Source: Streptomyces sp. S4.7 (GTDB lineage Bacteria > Actinomycetota > Actinomycetes > Streptomycetales > Streptomycetaceae). Taken from it: DNA of 64,000 nucleotides. The translations under genes were made by a program, and so were the position numbers. This document shows, piece after piece, positions 8,026 to 17,297 of the stretch; the first letter of the stretch is position 1, and each line of letters opens with the position of its first letter. The notes beneath the pieces are model-generated. The model did not search any database and was not told the DNA's origin. It was given only the letters and a program-made list of their open reading frames with translations. The stretch spans positions 7,383,683 to 7,447,682 of the forward strand of contig NZ_CP048397.1 of NCBI RefSeq assembly GCF_010384365.1, written 5' to 3'.

Positions 8026-9576
8026 ATGAGGACACTCGACGGACCCACCGACCACGTCGTCGTGGTCGGCGCCGGACTCGCCGGGCTCTCCGCCGCCCTG
8101 CACCTCCTCGGTGCCGGGCGCGCCGTCACCGTGGTCGATCGCGGTACGCGGCCCGGCGGCCGGGCCGGTCGCGTCGAACGCGGCGGCTATCACCTCGACA
8201 CCGGCCCCACCGTCCTCACCATGCCCGGCCTCGTCGAGGACGCCTTCGCCGCCGTCGGCGACAAGCTCGCCGACCGGCTCGACCTCATCCCCCTGCATCC
8301 CGCCTACCGGGCGCGGTTCGCCGACGGCAGCGCACTGGACGTCCACACCGACGGCGACGCGATGGCGGCCGAGGTCGAACGCTTCGCCGGATCCCGCGAA
8401 GCGCACGGCTACCGGCGGCTGCGCCACTGGCTGGAGAAGCTGTACGCGGTCCAGGCACGTCGTTTCATCGACGCGAACTTCGACTCGCCGCTGTCCCTCC
8501 TCCACCCCGACCTCGTGCGCCTCGCCGCACTCGGCGGCTTCGGCCGGCTCGACGCGCGCATCGGGTCCTTCATCTCGGACGAGCGCCTGCGCCGGATCTT
8601 CTCCTTCCAGGCCCTGTACGCCGGAATCCCGCCCGCCAAGGCGCTTGCCGCGTACGCCGTCATCGCCTACATGGACACCGTCGCCGGGGTCTGCTTCCCG
8701 CGCGGCGGCATGCACGCCCTGCCCCGCGCGATGGCCGACGCGGCGGCGGACGCGGGCGCCGACTTCCGTTACGGCCACGACGTCACGCGCCTGGAGCGGT
8801 CGGGCGGCGGATCCGGTGACCGGATCACGGCCGTCGTCACCGGCCACGGGGACGACCAGGTGCGCATCCCCTGCGACGCCGTCGTCCTCACACCCGACCT
8901 GCCCGTCACCTACCGTCTGCTCGGCCGGCCGCCGCGCCGCCCGGTGCCGCTGCGGTTCTCGCCGTCCGCCGTGATCCTGCACGCCGGCACCGACCGCACC
9001 TGGCCGGGGCTCGGCCACCACACCATCTCGTTCGGACACGCCTGGAAGCGTACGTTCCGGGAACTGACGCACACCGGGAGCCTCATGAGCGACCCGTCCC
9101 TGCTCATCACCCGTCCCACGGCCACCGACCCCGGCCTCGCCCCGCCGGGCCGCCACCTGCACTACATCCTGGCGCCCTGCCCCAACACCCGTATCGGGCC
9201 CGGCGTCCGGGAGTGGGCGGACCTCGGCCCCCGCTACCGCGACAGCCTCCTCGCCGAGCTCGAACGCCGGGGACTGGACGGACTCGGCGCGGCCATCGAG
9301 GAGGAGTGCCTCGTCACCCCCGCCGACTGGGCCGCCGAAGGACACGCGGAAGGGACCCCGTTCTCCGCGGCGCACACGTTCGCGCAGACCGGCCCCTTCC
9401 GGCCGCGCAACCTGGTGCGCGGCACCACCAACGCGGTACTCGCCGGATGCGGCACCACCCCCGGAGTCGGCGTCCCCACGGTCCTGATCTCCGGCAAGCT
9501 CGCCGCCGCCCGCGTCACCGGTACCGGTACCGGTGACAAGGCGGCCGTCCGCGTACCGAAAGGACGGCGCGCATGA
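8026..9576 (+). CDS. crtI: Phytoene desaturase / dehydrosqualene-desaturase family (CrtI)
   Basis: A 516-residue FAD-dependent desaturase that converts phytoene to lycopene. The Rossmann FAD motif VVVVGAGLAGLSAALHLL starts at about residue 8, followed by GTRPGGRAG, and the C-terminal CrtI signature (NAVLAGCGTTPGVGVPTVLI) is complete. It begins the plus-strand carotenoid operon and overlaps crtB by ATGA. Usually crtE precedes crtI in Streptomyces (crtEIBV); here no crtE is found, so the precursor GGPP must come from elsewhere in the genome. Confidence 0.93.
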   Translation: MRTLDGPTDHVVVVGAGLAGLSAALHLLGAGRAVTVVDRGTRPGGRAGRVERGGYHLDTGPTVLTMPGLVEDAFAAVGDKLADRLDLIPLHPAYRARFADGSALDVHTDGDAMAAEVERFAGSREAHGYRRLRHWLEKLYAVQARRFIDANFDSPLSLLHPDLVRLAALGGFGRLDARIGSFISDERLRRIFSFQALYAGIPPAKALAAYAVIAYMDTVAGVCFPRGGMHALPRAMADAAADAGADFRYGHDVTRLERSGGGSGDRITAVVTGHGDDQVRIPCDAVVLTPDLPVTYRLLGRPPRRPVPLRFSPSAVILHAGTDRTWPGLGHHTISFGHAWKRTFRELTHTGSLMSDPSLLITRPTATDPGLAPPGRHLHYILAPCPNTRIGPGVREWADLGPRYRDSLLAELERRGLDGLGAAIEEECLVTPADWAAEGHAEGTPFSAAHTFAQTGPFRPRNLVRGTTNAVLAGCGTTPGVGVPTVLISGKLAAARVTGTGTGDKAAVRVPKGRRA

Positions 9577-10526
9577 CCGACCGTGAACTCGACGCCGCCG
9601 GCATCGGCGACCCCGGTCTGCGCGTCGCCTACACCCGGTGCCGCCGGCTCAACGCCCGGCACGGCAGGACCTACTTCCTCGCCACCCGTCTCCTGCCCGT
9701 CGAACGGCGCCCCGCCGTCCACGCGCTCTACGGCTTCGCACGCTGGGCCGACGACATCGTCGACGACCTCGACAGACCCGCGACCACCGCCGAACGGGCG
9801 GATCAACTGGGCGCGCTCCAGCAGCGGTTGGCGGACGGGCTGCGCTCGGGCCGCAGCCGCGAACCGGTGATCAGGGCGCTCGCGGACACGGCGAGGACCT
9901 ACGGCATCGACCACCGGCTGTTCCGCGACTTCCTGACCGCCATACGCAGCGACCTCACGGTCACGGACTACGCGACCTACGACGATCTGCGCCGCTACAT
10001 GCACGGCTCGGCCGCCGTGATCGGCCTCCAGATGCTCCCCGTGCTCGGCACCGTCGCACCGCGCGAGGTGGCCGCCCCGCACGCCGCCGCGCTCGGCGTC
10101 GCTTTCCAGCTGACCAACTTCATCAGGGACGTCGGCGAGGACCTCGACCGCGGCCGCGTCTACCTCCCCGCCGATCTGCTCGCCGCGCACGGGGTCGACC
10201 GCGAACTGCTGGAGTGGAGCCGTACCACCGGCGCGCGGGACACACGGATCACCGCCGCCCTGAAATCCGCCGTCGCTCTGACCCGAGGCGTCTACCGGCA
10301 CGCGGCGCCCGGCATCCGGATGCTCGACCCGGTGGCCCGCCCCTGTATCCGCGCGGCGTTCGTCCTGTACGGCGGGATCCTCGACGCCGTCGCCGACGAG
10401 GGGTACGCCGTGCTGCACCGCCGCGCCGTCGTACGGCGCCGACGGCGGGCGGCCGTCGCCGTCGACGGGCTTCTACGGGTGGCGGCGGCCCGGACCAGAG
10501 CCGCCGTGCGCGAGGGGGCCGTATGA
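9573..10526 (+). CDS. crtB: Phytoene synthase
   Basis: A 317-residue squalene/phytoene synthase that condenses two GGPP molecules to phytoene. Both aspartate-rich Mg-diphosphate motifs are present: DDIVDD at 60-65 and DVGEDLDRGRVYLP from 186. The start overlaps the crtI stop (ATGA) and its own stop overlaps the start of the Rieske gene in the same way, giving a tightly coupled three-gene operon. Confidence 0.94.
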   Translation: MTDRELDAAGIGDPGLRVAYTRCRRLNARHGRTYFLATRLLPVERRPAVHALYGFARWADDIVDDLDRPATTAERADQLGALQQRLADGLRSGRSREPVIRALADTARTYGIDHRLFRDFLTAIRSDLTVTDYATYDDLRRYMHGSAAVIGLQMLPVLGTVAPREVAAPHAAALGVAFQLTNFIRDVGEDLDRGRVYLPADLLAAHGVDRELLEWSRTTGARDTRITAALKSAVALTRGVYRHAAPGIRMLDPVARPCIRAAFVLYGGILDAVADEGYAVLHRRAVVRRRRRAAVAVDGLLRVAAARTRAAVREGAV

Positions 10527-11572
10527 GCACATACGACGACGGCGCGCGGGGACGGACACCCGGCGGCGGCGGGTGGCTCGGCCGGTACCCGTTGCGGCTG
10601 CGCCGTGAAGCTGTCGACTGGGCTCATCAGAAGCCCAGTTGGCGCGAGGCGCGACCGGCACTCATCGCGGGGGCGTTGAAGCGGGCGCTCGCCGGACCGT
10701 CCGGCAACTGGTACGTGGTCGGCGCCGCCCGCGACGTACGCCCCGGCCGCCCGCTCGGACGTACCGTCGCGGGCACCGAACTGGTCCTGTGGCGCGAGGA
10801 GTCGGGGCGTCTGGTGGCGGGCCCCGGCGCCTGCCCGCACCTCGGCGCGCCGCTCAGGAACGGCCGGGTGCACTGCGGCACCCTCATCTGCCACTGGCAC
10901 GGACTCGCCCTGGACGGTGGGCCGTTCGCGGGCTGGGAGCCCGTCCCGGCATACGACGACGGGGTGTTGGCGTGGGTACGGCTCGACCGGGCGGGTGGCG
11001 GGAGCCCGTCGGACCGGCCGGCCGTCCCGCCCCGGCCCGAGGCCGCCGGGGCGGTGGACGCCGTCTACACCGGCTTCGGGGTGTGCGAGCCCGAGGACGT
11101 GGTGGCCAACCGGCTCGACCCCTGGCACGGTGCCTGGCTGCACCCGTACTCGTTCGTGGACCTCACGGTCCTCTCGACGCCGGGGGAGGGCGATGACCCC
11201 GGTGCGGGCGACGGCTTCGCCGTGGACGTGTCCTTCAAGTTGGCGGGCCGGGCCGTGGTGCCCGTCCGCGCCGTGTTCACGGCGCCCGGACCGCGCACGG
11301 TCGTCATGCGCATCACGGAGGGCGAGGGCCGGGGCTCCGTCGTGGAGACACACGCCACCCCGGTCGGCCACGACGACCGCGGCCGACCCCGAACCGCCGT
11401 GATCGAGGCGGTCGTCGCGGCCTCCGACCGCCCGGGGTTCGCCGCGGCACGGGCCGCCGCTCCCGCGCTGCGCCCACTGATGCGCGCCGTCGCGGGCCGC
11501 CTCTGGCGCGACGACCTCGCCTACGCGGAACGCCGCTGGCACCTGCGCAGCACGGGCCGGTTTCCCGGCTGA
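10523..11572 (+). CDS. Rieske [2Fe-2S] protein of the carotenoid operon
   Basis: A 349-residue protein with a Rieske domain at about 60-150. The cluster ligands are clear: Cys104 and His106 in CPHLG, Cys123 and His126 in CHWHG. The C-terminal half (about 160-349) lacks an obvious mononuclear iron-binding facial triad and resembles the DUF5914-type extension I associate with actinobacterial carotenoid loci (from memory). It overlaps crtB by ATGA, so a redox step in carotenoid making is likely. In S. coelicolor and S. griseus this operon position is held by crtV, an unrelated gene. The actual reaction (hydroxylation, ketolation or electron transfer to CrtU) cannot be told from sequence. Confidence 0.8.
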   Translation: MSTYDDGARGRTPGGGGWLGRYPLRLRREAVDWAHQKPSWREARPALIAGALKRALAGPSGNWYVVGAARDVRPGRPLGRTVAGTELVLWREESGRLVAGPGACPHLGAPLRNGRVHCGTLICHWHGLALDGGPFAGWEPVPAYDDGVLAWVRLDRAGGGSPSDRPAVPPRPEAAGAVDAVYTGFGVCEPEDVVANRLDPWHGAWLHPYSFVDLTVLSTPGEGDDPGAGDGFAVDVSFKLAGRAVVPVRAVFTAPGPRTVVMRITEGEGRGSVVETHATPVGHDDRGRPRTAVIEAVVAASDRPGFAAARAAAPALRPLMRAVAGRLWRDDLAYAERRWHLRSTGRFPG

Positions 11573-11775
11573 GGCGTGTCCGGAGAGCCCCGCCCGGCCG
11601 GCGGGGGCCCGGCACGGCGCCTCTTTCCCGTAACCCCCGAGGGGGGGACGGAAGGCACCCCCCGCGCTCTCGGAGTCGGCCGAGTACGGCCCGCCCATCC
11701 ACCACGCCGGTCCTCCGCCTCGCGATGCACCGCTCCACGCCACGGGCCGACGGCGCTGTGCTTTCCGGGCACGCC
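11573..11775 (-). repeat. MITE-like dispersed repeat, copy A
   Basis: A 203-base element directly behind the TGA of the Rieske gene. Its ends are imperfect inverted repeats: GGCGTGTCCGGAGAG on the left, and the right end read backwards is GGCGTGCCCGGAAAG. The reverse strand matches copy B at 41336-41550, including the core GCGGTGCATCGCGAGGCGGA. No transposase reading frame fits inside. The remaining 123 bases up to the next gene hold no further feature that I can support. Confidence 0.75.
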
Positions 11776-11898
11776 CCGGGCCGTCGGCCGGGCCGGCCGG
11801 GCTGCCCCATCGAGCCCGTCCGGTGTTCGAGGACCAACCGCCCGGCATAGGTATCCGTACTCATGTTCCCGTGCCGGCCGCCCGGCAGGGTGTTCCGT

Positions 11899-12357
11899 AT
11901 GAGCGACCTGCCCATCGCGCCTCCGGCCCTCGACTCCGCCGGCCCCTCGGTGAAGTCCCCCGTGCAGCGGGGCGCCGATGTGGGTGTCTCGTGCGGGCTC
12001 GTCCTCCTTGAGCTGATCGCCCTGGCCGTGATCGTCGTCCTGTGGCCGTTCTTCGATCATTTCGACCTCGACCCCGCCACGAGCGTCGAACCGCACTCCC
12101 TCTGGCGCTATCTGCCCGCCCTCGGCGCCCTCGGCGTACTGGCGTTGGTGGCCGCGGTGATCGCCTCCCGCGCGCGGGCCACGGTCACCGCGGTGGCCCA
12201 GGGCGTGATGGCCGTGCTCGTCGTCTTCGCCTTCTTCGCCGGAGCCGCGCTGCAATCCCACCAGGACGAGAAGGAGCGTCCCGTTCCCGCCCCGACCGGG
12301 CCCGTGGGCTGCCGCAGCGGCGGCGACAACACCGAGTGCGCGCGGTACGGCGGGTGA
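11899..12357 (+). CDS. Small membrane protein (DUF6234-like)
   Basis: A 152-residue protein with two or three transmembrane segments: SCGLVLLELIALAVIVVLWP near 32-52, YLPALGALGVLALVAAVIA near 76-95 and VAQGVMAVLVVFAFFAGAAL near 103-122. A hydrophilic tail follows with two cysteines (GCRSGGDNTECARYG) and probably faces outside. It resembles a family of Streptomyces membrane proteins of unknown function. The ATG at 11899 is preferred over an in-frame ATG 12 codons upstream because homologous-looking sequence starts here and GGCAGGG precedes it. It lies between the converging carotenoid operons without evident functional link. Confidence 0.65.
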   Translation: MSDLPIAPPALDSAGPSVKSPVQRGADVGVSCGLVLLELIALAVIVVLWPFFDHFDLDPATSVEPHSLWRYLPALGALGVLALVAAVIASRARATVTAVAQGVMAVLVVFAFFAGAALQSHQDEKERPVPAPTGPVGCRSGGDNTECARYGG

Positions 12358-12361
12358 CCGC

Positions 12362-13948
12362 TCAGGAGGCGCGCCGTGTCAGCCGCACGAGCGCCCGCAG
12401 GCCCGCCGACCGGCCCCGGTCCGGCACGGTCCACAGCGTCTGACCGCGGACGCCCCACCGCTCCAGCAGCGCGTTGGCGGCCAGAAAGCCCGTGGTCGCC
12501 GCGCGTTCCATGAGCGCCACCGGGAGGTCGGTGCGGACCAGATCGCCCGCCACCACGACGTCCGGGTCGGGTGTGCGTACGGTGGGTCGGTCGCCGTAGC
12601 CACCCACCGGGAACAGCGGGCAGTCCGAGCGCCACTCGTGGAGCGCGTCGACGGTCCTCGCGGACCGCGTCTCCGGATACACCCGGTGCAACTGCTCCAC
12701 CAGCAACCGCTGTTGGGCGGCCCGGTCGGTGCCGGGGGCGACGGCGTACGCGTGCAGCTCGACCACCGAGCCGCCGGTCCCGGCCGCCCACCGCGCCGCC
12801 TCGCCCTCCCAGCGCTCCAGCACGCTCACGTTGTCGAGCCCGCCGAATCCGCTGGTCCCGAGGAAACCGGGCCGGTCCGCCGCCACCGGACGGTCCAGCC
12901 ACAGCCGCGACACCAGGAACGGCGGGGCGTCGCGCAGCCTGCCGATCCGGGCCCGCCACCGCTCGTCGCACAGCCGGTGCGATTCGGCGACCAGTTGACG
13001 CAGTCCGCCGCTGTCCAGCGCGAGCACCACCGCGTCGTACCGCCGTGGCCGCCCGTCCGCCGTCACCGTCAGACCACCGCCCGGCGCCGGAGCCACCTCC
13101 TCCACCGCCGTACCGGTGCGCAACCCGGCCCCGAGCCCCGTGAGATACGAGCCCAGCGGCTCCCACAGAGCGGCCGGGAAGGGCTCGTTGGGGACATCGA
13201 ACAGCAACCCCTCGCTCGACCCGAGGAAGTAGATGTGGAACATCAACACCAGTTCGGCGGCGGACAGTTCACCCGGATCGCAGAAGAAGCTGCGGGAGAA
13301 CACCTCGAACGCCAGATGCCGCGCCGCCTCGGGGAAGCGGATCGCGGACAGGAAGTCCTCGGCGCTGACCCCGTCCAACTCCTCGTACACCCGCGGCACT
13401 CGCACATCGAGGAGGGGCAGCGCGGCCCTCGGATCCATCCGGGCCAGATCACGCCAGCCGAAGGTGGGGCTGAGCGCGACGAAACCCAGGGCGCTCCACG
13501 GCGGTGTGCGCGGGACGCGCGCGAAGCTGTCGTACAGCTCCCTGCCGCCGCCGTGGCGCAGCGGATAGTCCGGCAGCCCGGAGAGCATACGGAGGCCGGG
13601 ATCAGCGCGCCGGAGCAGACCCCGGAGGTTGTAGTACTGGCGGAAGAAGGCGTGGAATCCCCGGCTCATGGTGACCGTCGAACCGTCGGCCAGCGTGACC
13701 GGCCGGCCCGCCAGCCGCCCGCCGAGACCCGGTTCACGCTCGTACAGCGTGACGCCCACCCCCCGCTCCACGAGCCCGGTGGCGGCGGCGAGCCCCGCGA
13801 TGCCGCCCCCGACGACCGCCACGTGCGGTGCGTCGCCGCCGCCGAACCGGTCGCGCCCCGGCGCCGGCCGGACCACTGTGGCGCGGCGATCCCGGCCACG
13901 GCGCGGGGCGGTCACACCCGTGCCGTCCGTCCGGCGTCCGGTGGTCAC
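12362..13948 (-). CDS. crtU: Carotenoid desaturase/methylase (CrtU, aromatic ring formation)
   Basis: A 528-residue FAD-dependent enzyme that turns beta-ionone rings into aromatic rings (beta-carotene to isorenieratene) by desaturation with methyl migration. After a basic, low-complexity leader the FAD motif VAVVGGGIAGLAAATGLVE starts at about residue 44, followed by REPGLGGRLAG. SRGFHAFFRQYYNLRGLLRR and FFCDPGELSAAE are typical of this group. It is the last gene of crtY-crtT-crtU and overlaps crtT by four bases. Its presence predicts an aromatic end product. Confidence 0.9.
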   Translation of the reverse strand: MTTGRRTDGTGVTAPRRGRDRRATVVRPAPGRDRFGGGDAPHVAVVGGGIAGLAAATGLVERGVGVTLYEREPGLGGRLAGRPVTLADGSTVTMSRGFHAFFRQYYNLRGLLRRADPGLRMLSGLPDYPLRHGGGRELYDSFARVPRTPPWSALGFVALSPTFGWRDLARMDPRAALPLLDVRVPRVYEELDGVSAEDFLSAIRFPEAARHLAFEVFSRSFFCDPGELSAAELVLMFHIYFLGSSEGLLFDVPNEPFPAALWEPLGSYLTGLGAGLRTGTAVEEVAPAPGGGLTVTADGRPRRYDAVVLALDSGGLRQLVAESHRLCDERWRARIGRLRDAPPFLVSRLWLDRPVAADRPGFLGTSGFGGLDNVSVLERWEGEAARWAAGTGGSVVELHAYAVAPGTDRAAQQRLLVEQLHRVYPETRSARTVDALHEWRSDCPLFPVGGYGDRPTVRTPDPDVVVAGDLVRTDLPVALMERAATTGFLAANALLERWGVRGQTLWTVPDRGRSAGLRALVRLTRRAS

Positions 13949-14673
13949 CGCGCGTCCCCGCTCCCCGCCGCGCGGCTGCCCACGAAGGTGTGCGCGATGC
14001 CCGTCTGCCAGCCCGGCATCGGCAGCACCCGGACGGACCCGAACCCGGCGCGCCGCAGCCGGTCACCGAAGGCCGGCGCGGTGTCGAACTCGACCACGCT
14101 GCGCCACAGATGGCGGTAGAGGTCCGCGTCACCGGCGAGCCGCGCCGCGGGCAGCACGACGCCCTTGCACACCGCCGTCCAGACCGCGTGGTCCACGGGG
14201 CGCCCGCCGAGCGCGTACTCGTGCACCCCGATCCGGCCGCCCGGCGCCAGCAGGGACCGCACGAGGCCGAGCGCCCGGTCCGGCTCGGTGAGGTTCCGGA
14301 AGAGGTACGCGGCGAAGACCCCGTCGAACGGACCGGTGACCCCCGCCTCGCCCAGCCGCTCCACGGGCGCGTGGACGAACGAGACGCTCGACGGCCACGC
14401 CTTGGCGGCCGCTCGCTCCAGCATCCCGGCCGACGCGTCCACGGCGACGATCTCGGCGCGCGGCGCGGCGGCCAGCAGCGCGGCCGTCGACGCGCCTGTC
14501 CCGCACCCAAGGTCCAGCAGCCGCAGCCCGGCGCCGCCACGGGGCGGTCGCAGACGCCGGGCGGAGCGTCTGAGGTGCGCGTGATAGCCCGGGTTGACGG
14601 AGACCAGCCGGTCGTAGGCGAGCGCGGCATGGTCGAACGCGGCGGACAGTTCGGCGTCGTGCAGGAGCGTCAT
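13945..14673 (-). CDS. crtT: Carotenoid-cluster methyltransferase
   Basis: A 242-residue class I SAM methyltransferase: LLDLGCGTGASTAALLAAAP (about 48-67) is motif I, and DGVFAAYLFRNLTEPDRALG corresponds to the later motifs. crtT is a standing member of the Streptomyces isorenieratene locus, though its need in the pathway has not been clearly shown. It overlaps both crtY upstream and crtU downstream by ATGA. Confidence 0.88.
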   Translation of the reverse strand: MTLLHDAELSAAFDHAALAYDRLVSVNPGYHAHLRRSARRLRPPRGGAGLRLLDLGCGTGASTAALLAAAPRAEIVAVDASAGMLERAAAKAWPSSVSFVHAPVERLGEAGVTGPFDGVFAAYLFRNLTEPDRALGLVRSLLAPGGRIGVHEYALGGRPVDHAVWTAVCKGVVLPAARLAGDADLYRHLWRSVVEFDTAPAFGDRLRRAGFGSVRVLPMPGWQTGIAHTFVGSRAAGSGDAR

Positions 14674-15872
14674 CCGACGGCCCTTCCTCTCGGTGCCCGG
14701 CGGGGCAGCCAGGGCAGTTCGGCGACGGTGCGCAGCATCGGCCCCACCGGGGTGCGCAGGCCGATCGTGAAGTCCTCGTACGGGCGGGTGCCGCCGTCGA
14801 GGAAGCGGAGCAGCCGCTCCATCGGCACGCGCCGGAACAGCCCCTCGAAGAACTCGGCGCCCTCGACCCGGCCGCTGTCCAGTCCCCGCAGCAGCACCGC
14901 GTCCATCGCCCCGGCCCGCGCCGGGTAGGCGGGCGGCGGCTCGGGCACCCGTCCGGCGAAGTACGCGGCGGCGACGGCGCGGGCCTGTCGCTGAACGGCC
15001 GCGAAGGTGTAGCCGGTCGACGGGCGCGTGGCGCCGCCCGCGGTCCCGATACGGAACACCGAACGGCCCGCCCGGCGCGGGAAGCGGCCGTCGGTCATCG
15101 GGATGACCCCCTGCTCGGTCGCGGTCACCTCGAAGGGGCCCAGCCCGAGCACCCGTTCGGTGTAGTGCGTGAGTGCCCGCTCGTAGCCCGCGTCGTCCAG
15201 CACCGTGCGGGAGAACTCGGTGTACTCGACCAGCGCCTCGTGGGCGTTGGTCGGCAGGACGTATCCGAACGACAGTCCGTGCGCGGGCTGCGGGGTCCGG
15301 AAGTCCATCAGATCGGCGATCCGGGGATCGAACACCGGCCGTTCGGTCCGGACGAACCAGCCGCGGAAGTGCTGGAGCAGCGTCGTCCGCGCGGGCGGCA
15401 GGACGCGTGGCGGACGCGAGTCGAACACCCAGCGGGCGCGCAGGGTCAGTTCAAAGCCGTCGGCCGCGACGCCCGTCACCTCGGCGCCCGACGCCACATC
15501 GCTGATCCCGTCGATCCGCGCCGTCACGCGGCGCGGCGCCCCGGGCCCGTCGAGCCGACGGGCCAGCAGCGCCTCGAAGGAGCCCGACCGCAGCATCTTG
15601 TAACGGAACGGAGCGGGCCGCCCCATGCTCACGGCCCCGTCCCGTCCCCGTACCCGCAGCGACTCCCACGAGGCGGTCAGCGCACCGTCGAAGTCGCCGG
15701 GTGACGCCTCCCAGAAACACCAGGTCCGCTCCGGCGGCCTCAGCGGACCGGCGGGCGCGTCGATCAGCGTCACGCCGGGCACCGGGTGGCCGGGGGGAGG
15801 GGTGCGGAGCCGGTACGCGAGCGAGAGACCCGCCGCGCCCGCGCCGACCACGATCACATCCGTCTCTCGCAC
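14670..15872 (-). CDS. crtY: Lycopene beta-cyclase
   Basis: An approximately 400-residue FAD-dependent cyclase that closes both ends of lycopene to beta-carotene. DVIVVGAGAAGLSLAYRL is at the N-terminus; PERTWCFWE, LDFRTPQ-like MDFRTPQ, and FRIGTAGGATRPSTGYTF are the characteristic bacterial CrtY blocks. The GTG at 15872 is chosen since GGGAG lies about 6 bases upstream; a GTG one codon earlier and an ATG at 15917 are also in frame. First gene of crtY-crtT-crtU, transcribed toward crtI-crtB-Rieske. Confidence 0.9.
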   Translation of the reverse strand: MRETDVIVVGAGAAGLSLAYRLRTPPPGHPVPGVTLIDAPAGPLRPPERTWCFWEASPGDFDGALTASWESLRVRGRDGAVSMGRPAPFRYKMLRSGSFEALLARRLDGPGAPRRVTARIDGISDVASGAEVTGVAADGFELTLRARWVFDSRPPRVLPPARTTLLQHFRGWFVRTERPVFDPRIADLMDFRTPQPAHGLSFGYVLPTNAHEALVEYTEFSRTVLDDAGYERALTHYTERVLGLGPFEVTATEQGVIPMTDGRFPRRAGRSVFRIGTAGGATRPSTGYTFAAVQRQARAVAAAYFAGRVPEPPPAYPARAGAMDAVLLRGLDSGRVEGAEFFEGLFRRVPMERLLRFLDGGTRPYEDFTIGLRTPVGPMLRTVAELPWLPRRAPRGRAVG

Positions 15873-15968
15873 CACCGCTCCCTCGCACCGCCGCTTCTGA
15901 CGTCCCGGCATCAGCATTCCGCATCGGCGGCCGACTCGGACGCAGGCGCCGCGGGGCGGCGGGAGGTG

Positions 15969-17033
15969 TTACGGCGAGACGGGCGGCAACGTCAGGTCCG
16001 TGCAGCCGTGTTGCTCGGCCCTGCGTTCGGCGAACGCGGTGAGGGCGTCCCTGGCGAATTCGTCCACCGGGCCGTCGACGTACACGTACTGCGTGGGATC
16101 GACCCGGAACAGGGCCCGGGGACCGTCGCCGGGGCACTTCGCGGTCGCCCAGTAGGAGCCCTTGGCGCCACCCGCACCACGCAGGTGCGTCCGGACGTCG
16201 GGGTCGTCCGAGCGCAGACGCTGCGCGAACGGTCCGAACGCCGCCTCGAAGTCGAACAGATGCACGGCCTCGGCCTTCGTCTCGCCCAGTACACAACGCT
16301 CCAGAGGCGCCGTCCCGCTCTCCGGGGCGTCCTGGATCCAGTGGACGTAGTCCTGGTCGCGCAGCGGGATTCCCGCGCATGTCCCTTTCGCGGCGAAGGG
16401 GGACGTGCGCTCCGCCGGAGCGGGCAGCCGCGGGATGCTGCCGCCGGCCTTCGCTTCGCAGTCCCAGTCCTCGGCCGCGTTGACCGCGGTCGCGGCCACG
16501 AACTCGGCGATCCCGCGCGCCCGCTCGGAGTCGCTCGCGTCGTACATGTCGTCCAGGTCGTCCACGTCACGGTCATTCGCCGTCACGAAGACCGCGCCGG
16601 CCTTGTTGCCGCAGTTCAGAACGACCGCCGTGTTGGCGAGATCGGTGTAGCCGCGCCATCCGCCGCCGAGCGGGATCGGTGGTGAGTCACCCGACACCTC
16701 GTCCAGCCGCTGGAAGGCATCGGACTTCTCCCAGTACTTGGCCGTCGGGTCGGGGACCCGGGCGATGGTGAGGTCGAGACCCGCGACCGTGCACGAGTCG
16801 AAGTCCCCGTCGGGGCCGCCCCTGCGGTGGTCCAGCGTCAGCCGCGTCCCGTCCTTCCCGGTGTACCAGGCGGACTCCTCGTACGGGATCAGCCCTTCGC
16901 AGAAGGATTTCAGGCTCTCCTCGTACCGCCAGCCCTTGCCTGTGTCGCTCACGCGGTACCACCCGTAGCCGGCGGCGACCACCAGTACCAGCGACAGCGC
17001 CAGGTAGGGGGCCCAGCGGCGTATCGCCTTCAC
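15969..17033 (-). CDS. Membrane-anchored extracytoplasmic protein, unknown function
   Basis: A 354-residue protein with one N-terminal transmembrane helix (APYLALSLVLVVAAGYGWYR, about 7-26) and a large exported part with several cysteines (SFCEG, DSCTVAG, LNCGNKAG, DWDCEA, GTCAG, ERCVLG, AKCPGD, HGCTD) suggesting disulfides. I do not recognise the family. The GTG at 17033 is taken because the region upstream is hydrophilic and antisense-like. It follows the receptor-like gene on the same strand after 264 bases, so it may be a further member of that operon or separately transcribed. Confidence 0.65.
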   Translation of the reverse strand: MKAIRRWAPYLALSLVLVVAAGYGWYRVSDTGKGWRYEESLKSFCEGLIPYEESAWYTGKDGTRLTLDHRRGGPDGDFDSCTVAGLDLTIARVPDPTAKYWEKSDAFQRLDEVSGDSPPIPLGGGWRGYTDLANTAVVLNCGNKAGAVFVTANDRDVDDLDDMYDASDSERARGIAEFVAATAVNAAEDWDCEAKAGGSIPRLPAPAERTSPFAAKGTCAGIPLRDQDYVHWIQDAPESGTAPLERCVLGETKAEAVHLFDFEAAFGPFAQRLRSDDPDVRTHLRGAGGAKGSYWATAKCPGDGPRALFRVDPTQYVYVDGPVDEFARDALTAFAERRAEQHGCTDLTLPPVSP

Positions 17034-17297
17034 TGACCGACCTTCATCTCTGTGTTTCTCTCTGCTCGAAGCGGTGGACGCGCACGGGTGCCCGCTCCGG
17101 GGGCGGCACGGCGGCCGGTCCGGGCTGATCTCCGCCCGGTGGCGGCGCACCGCGGCATACACCCCCGATGTCGCGACCACACGCCTTCCGGTTCCCGGCG
17201 GATGATACGTGTGGGCCCCCGACCTCCCCGAAGTCGCCCCGGGGGACGCCCGATTCGTCGGCGGACGCCGGGCCCGGAGGTCGTGACGGGCGGCCGT

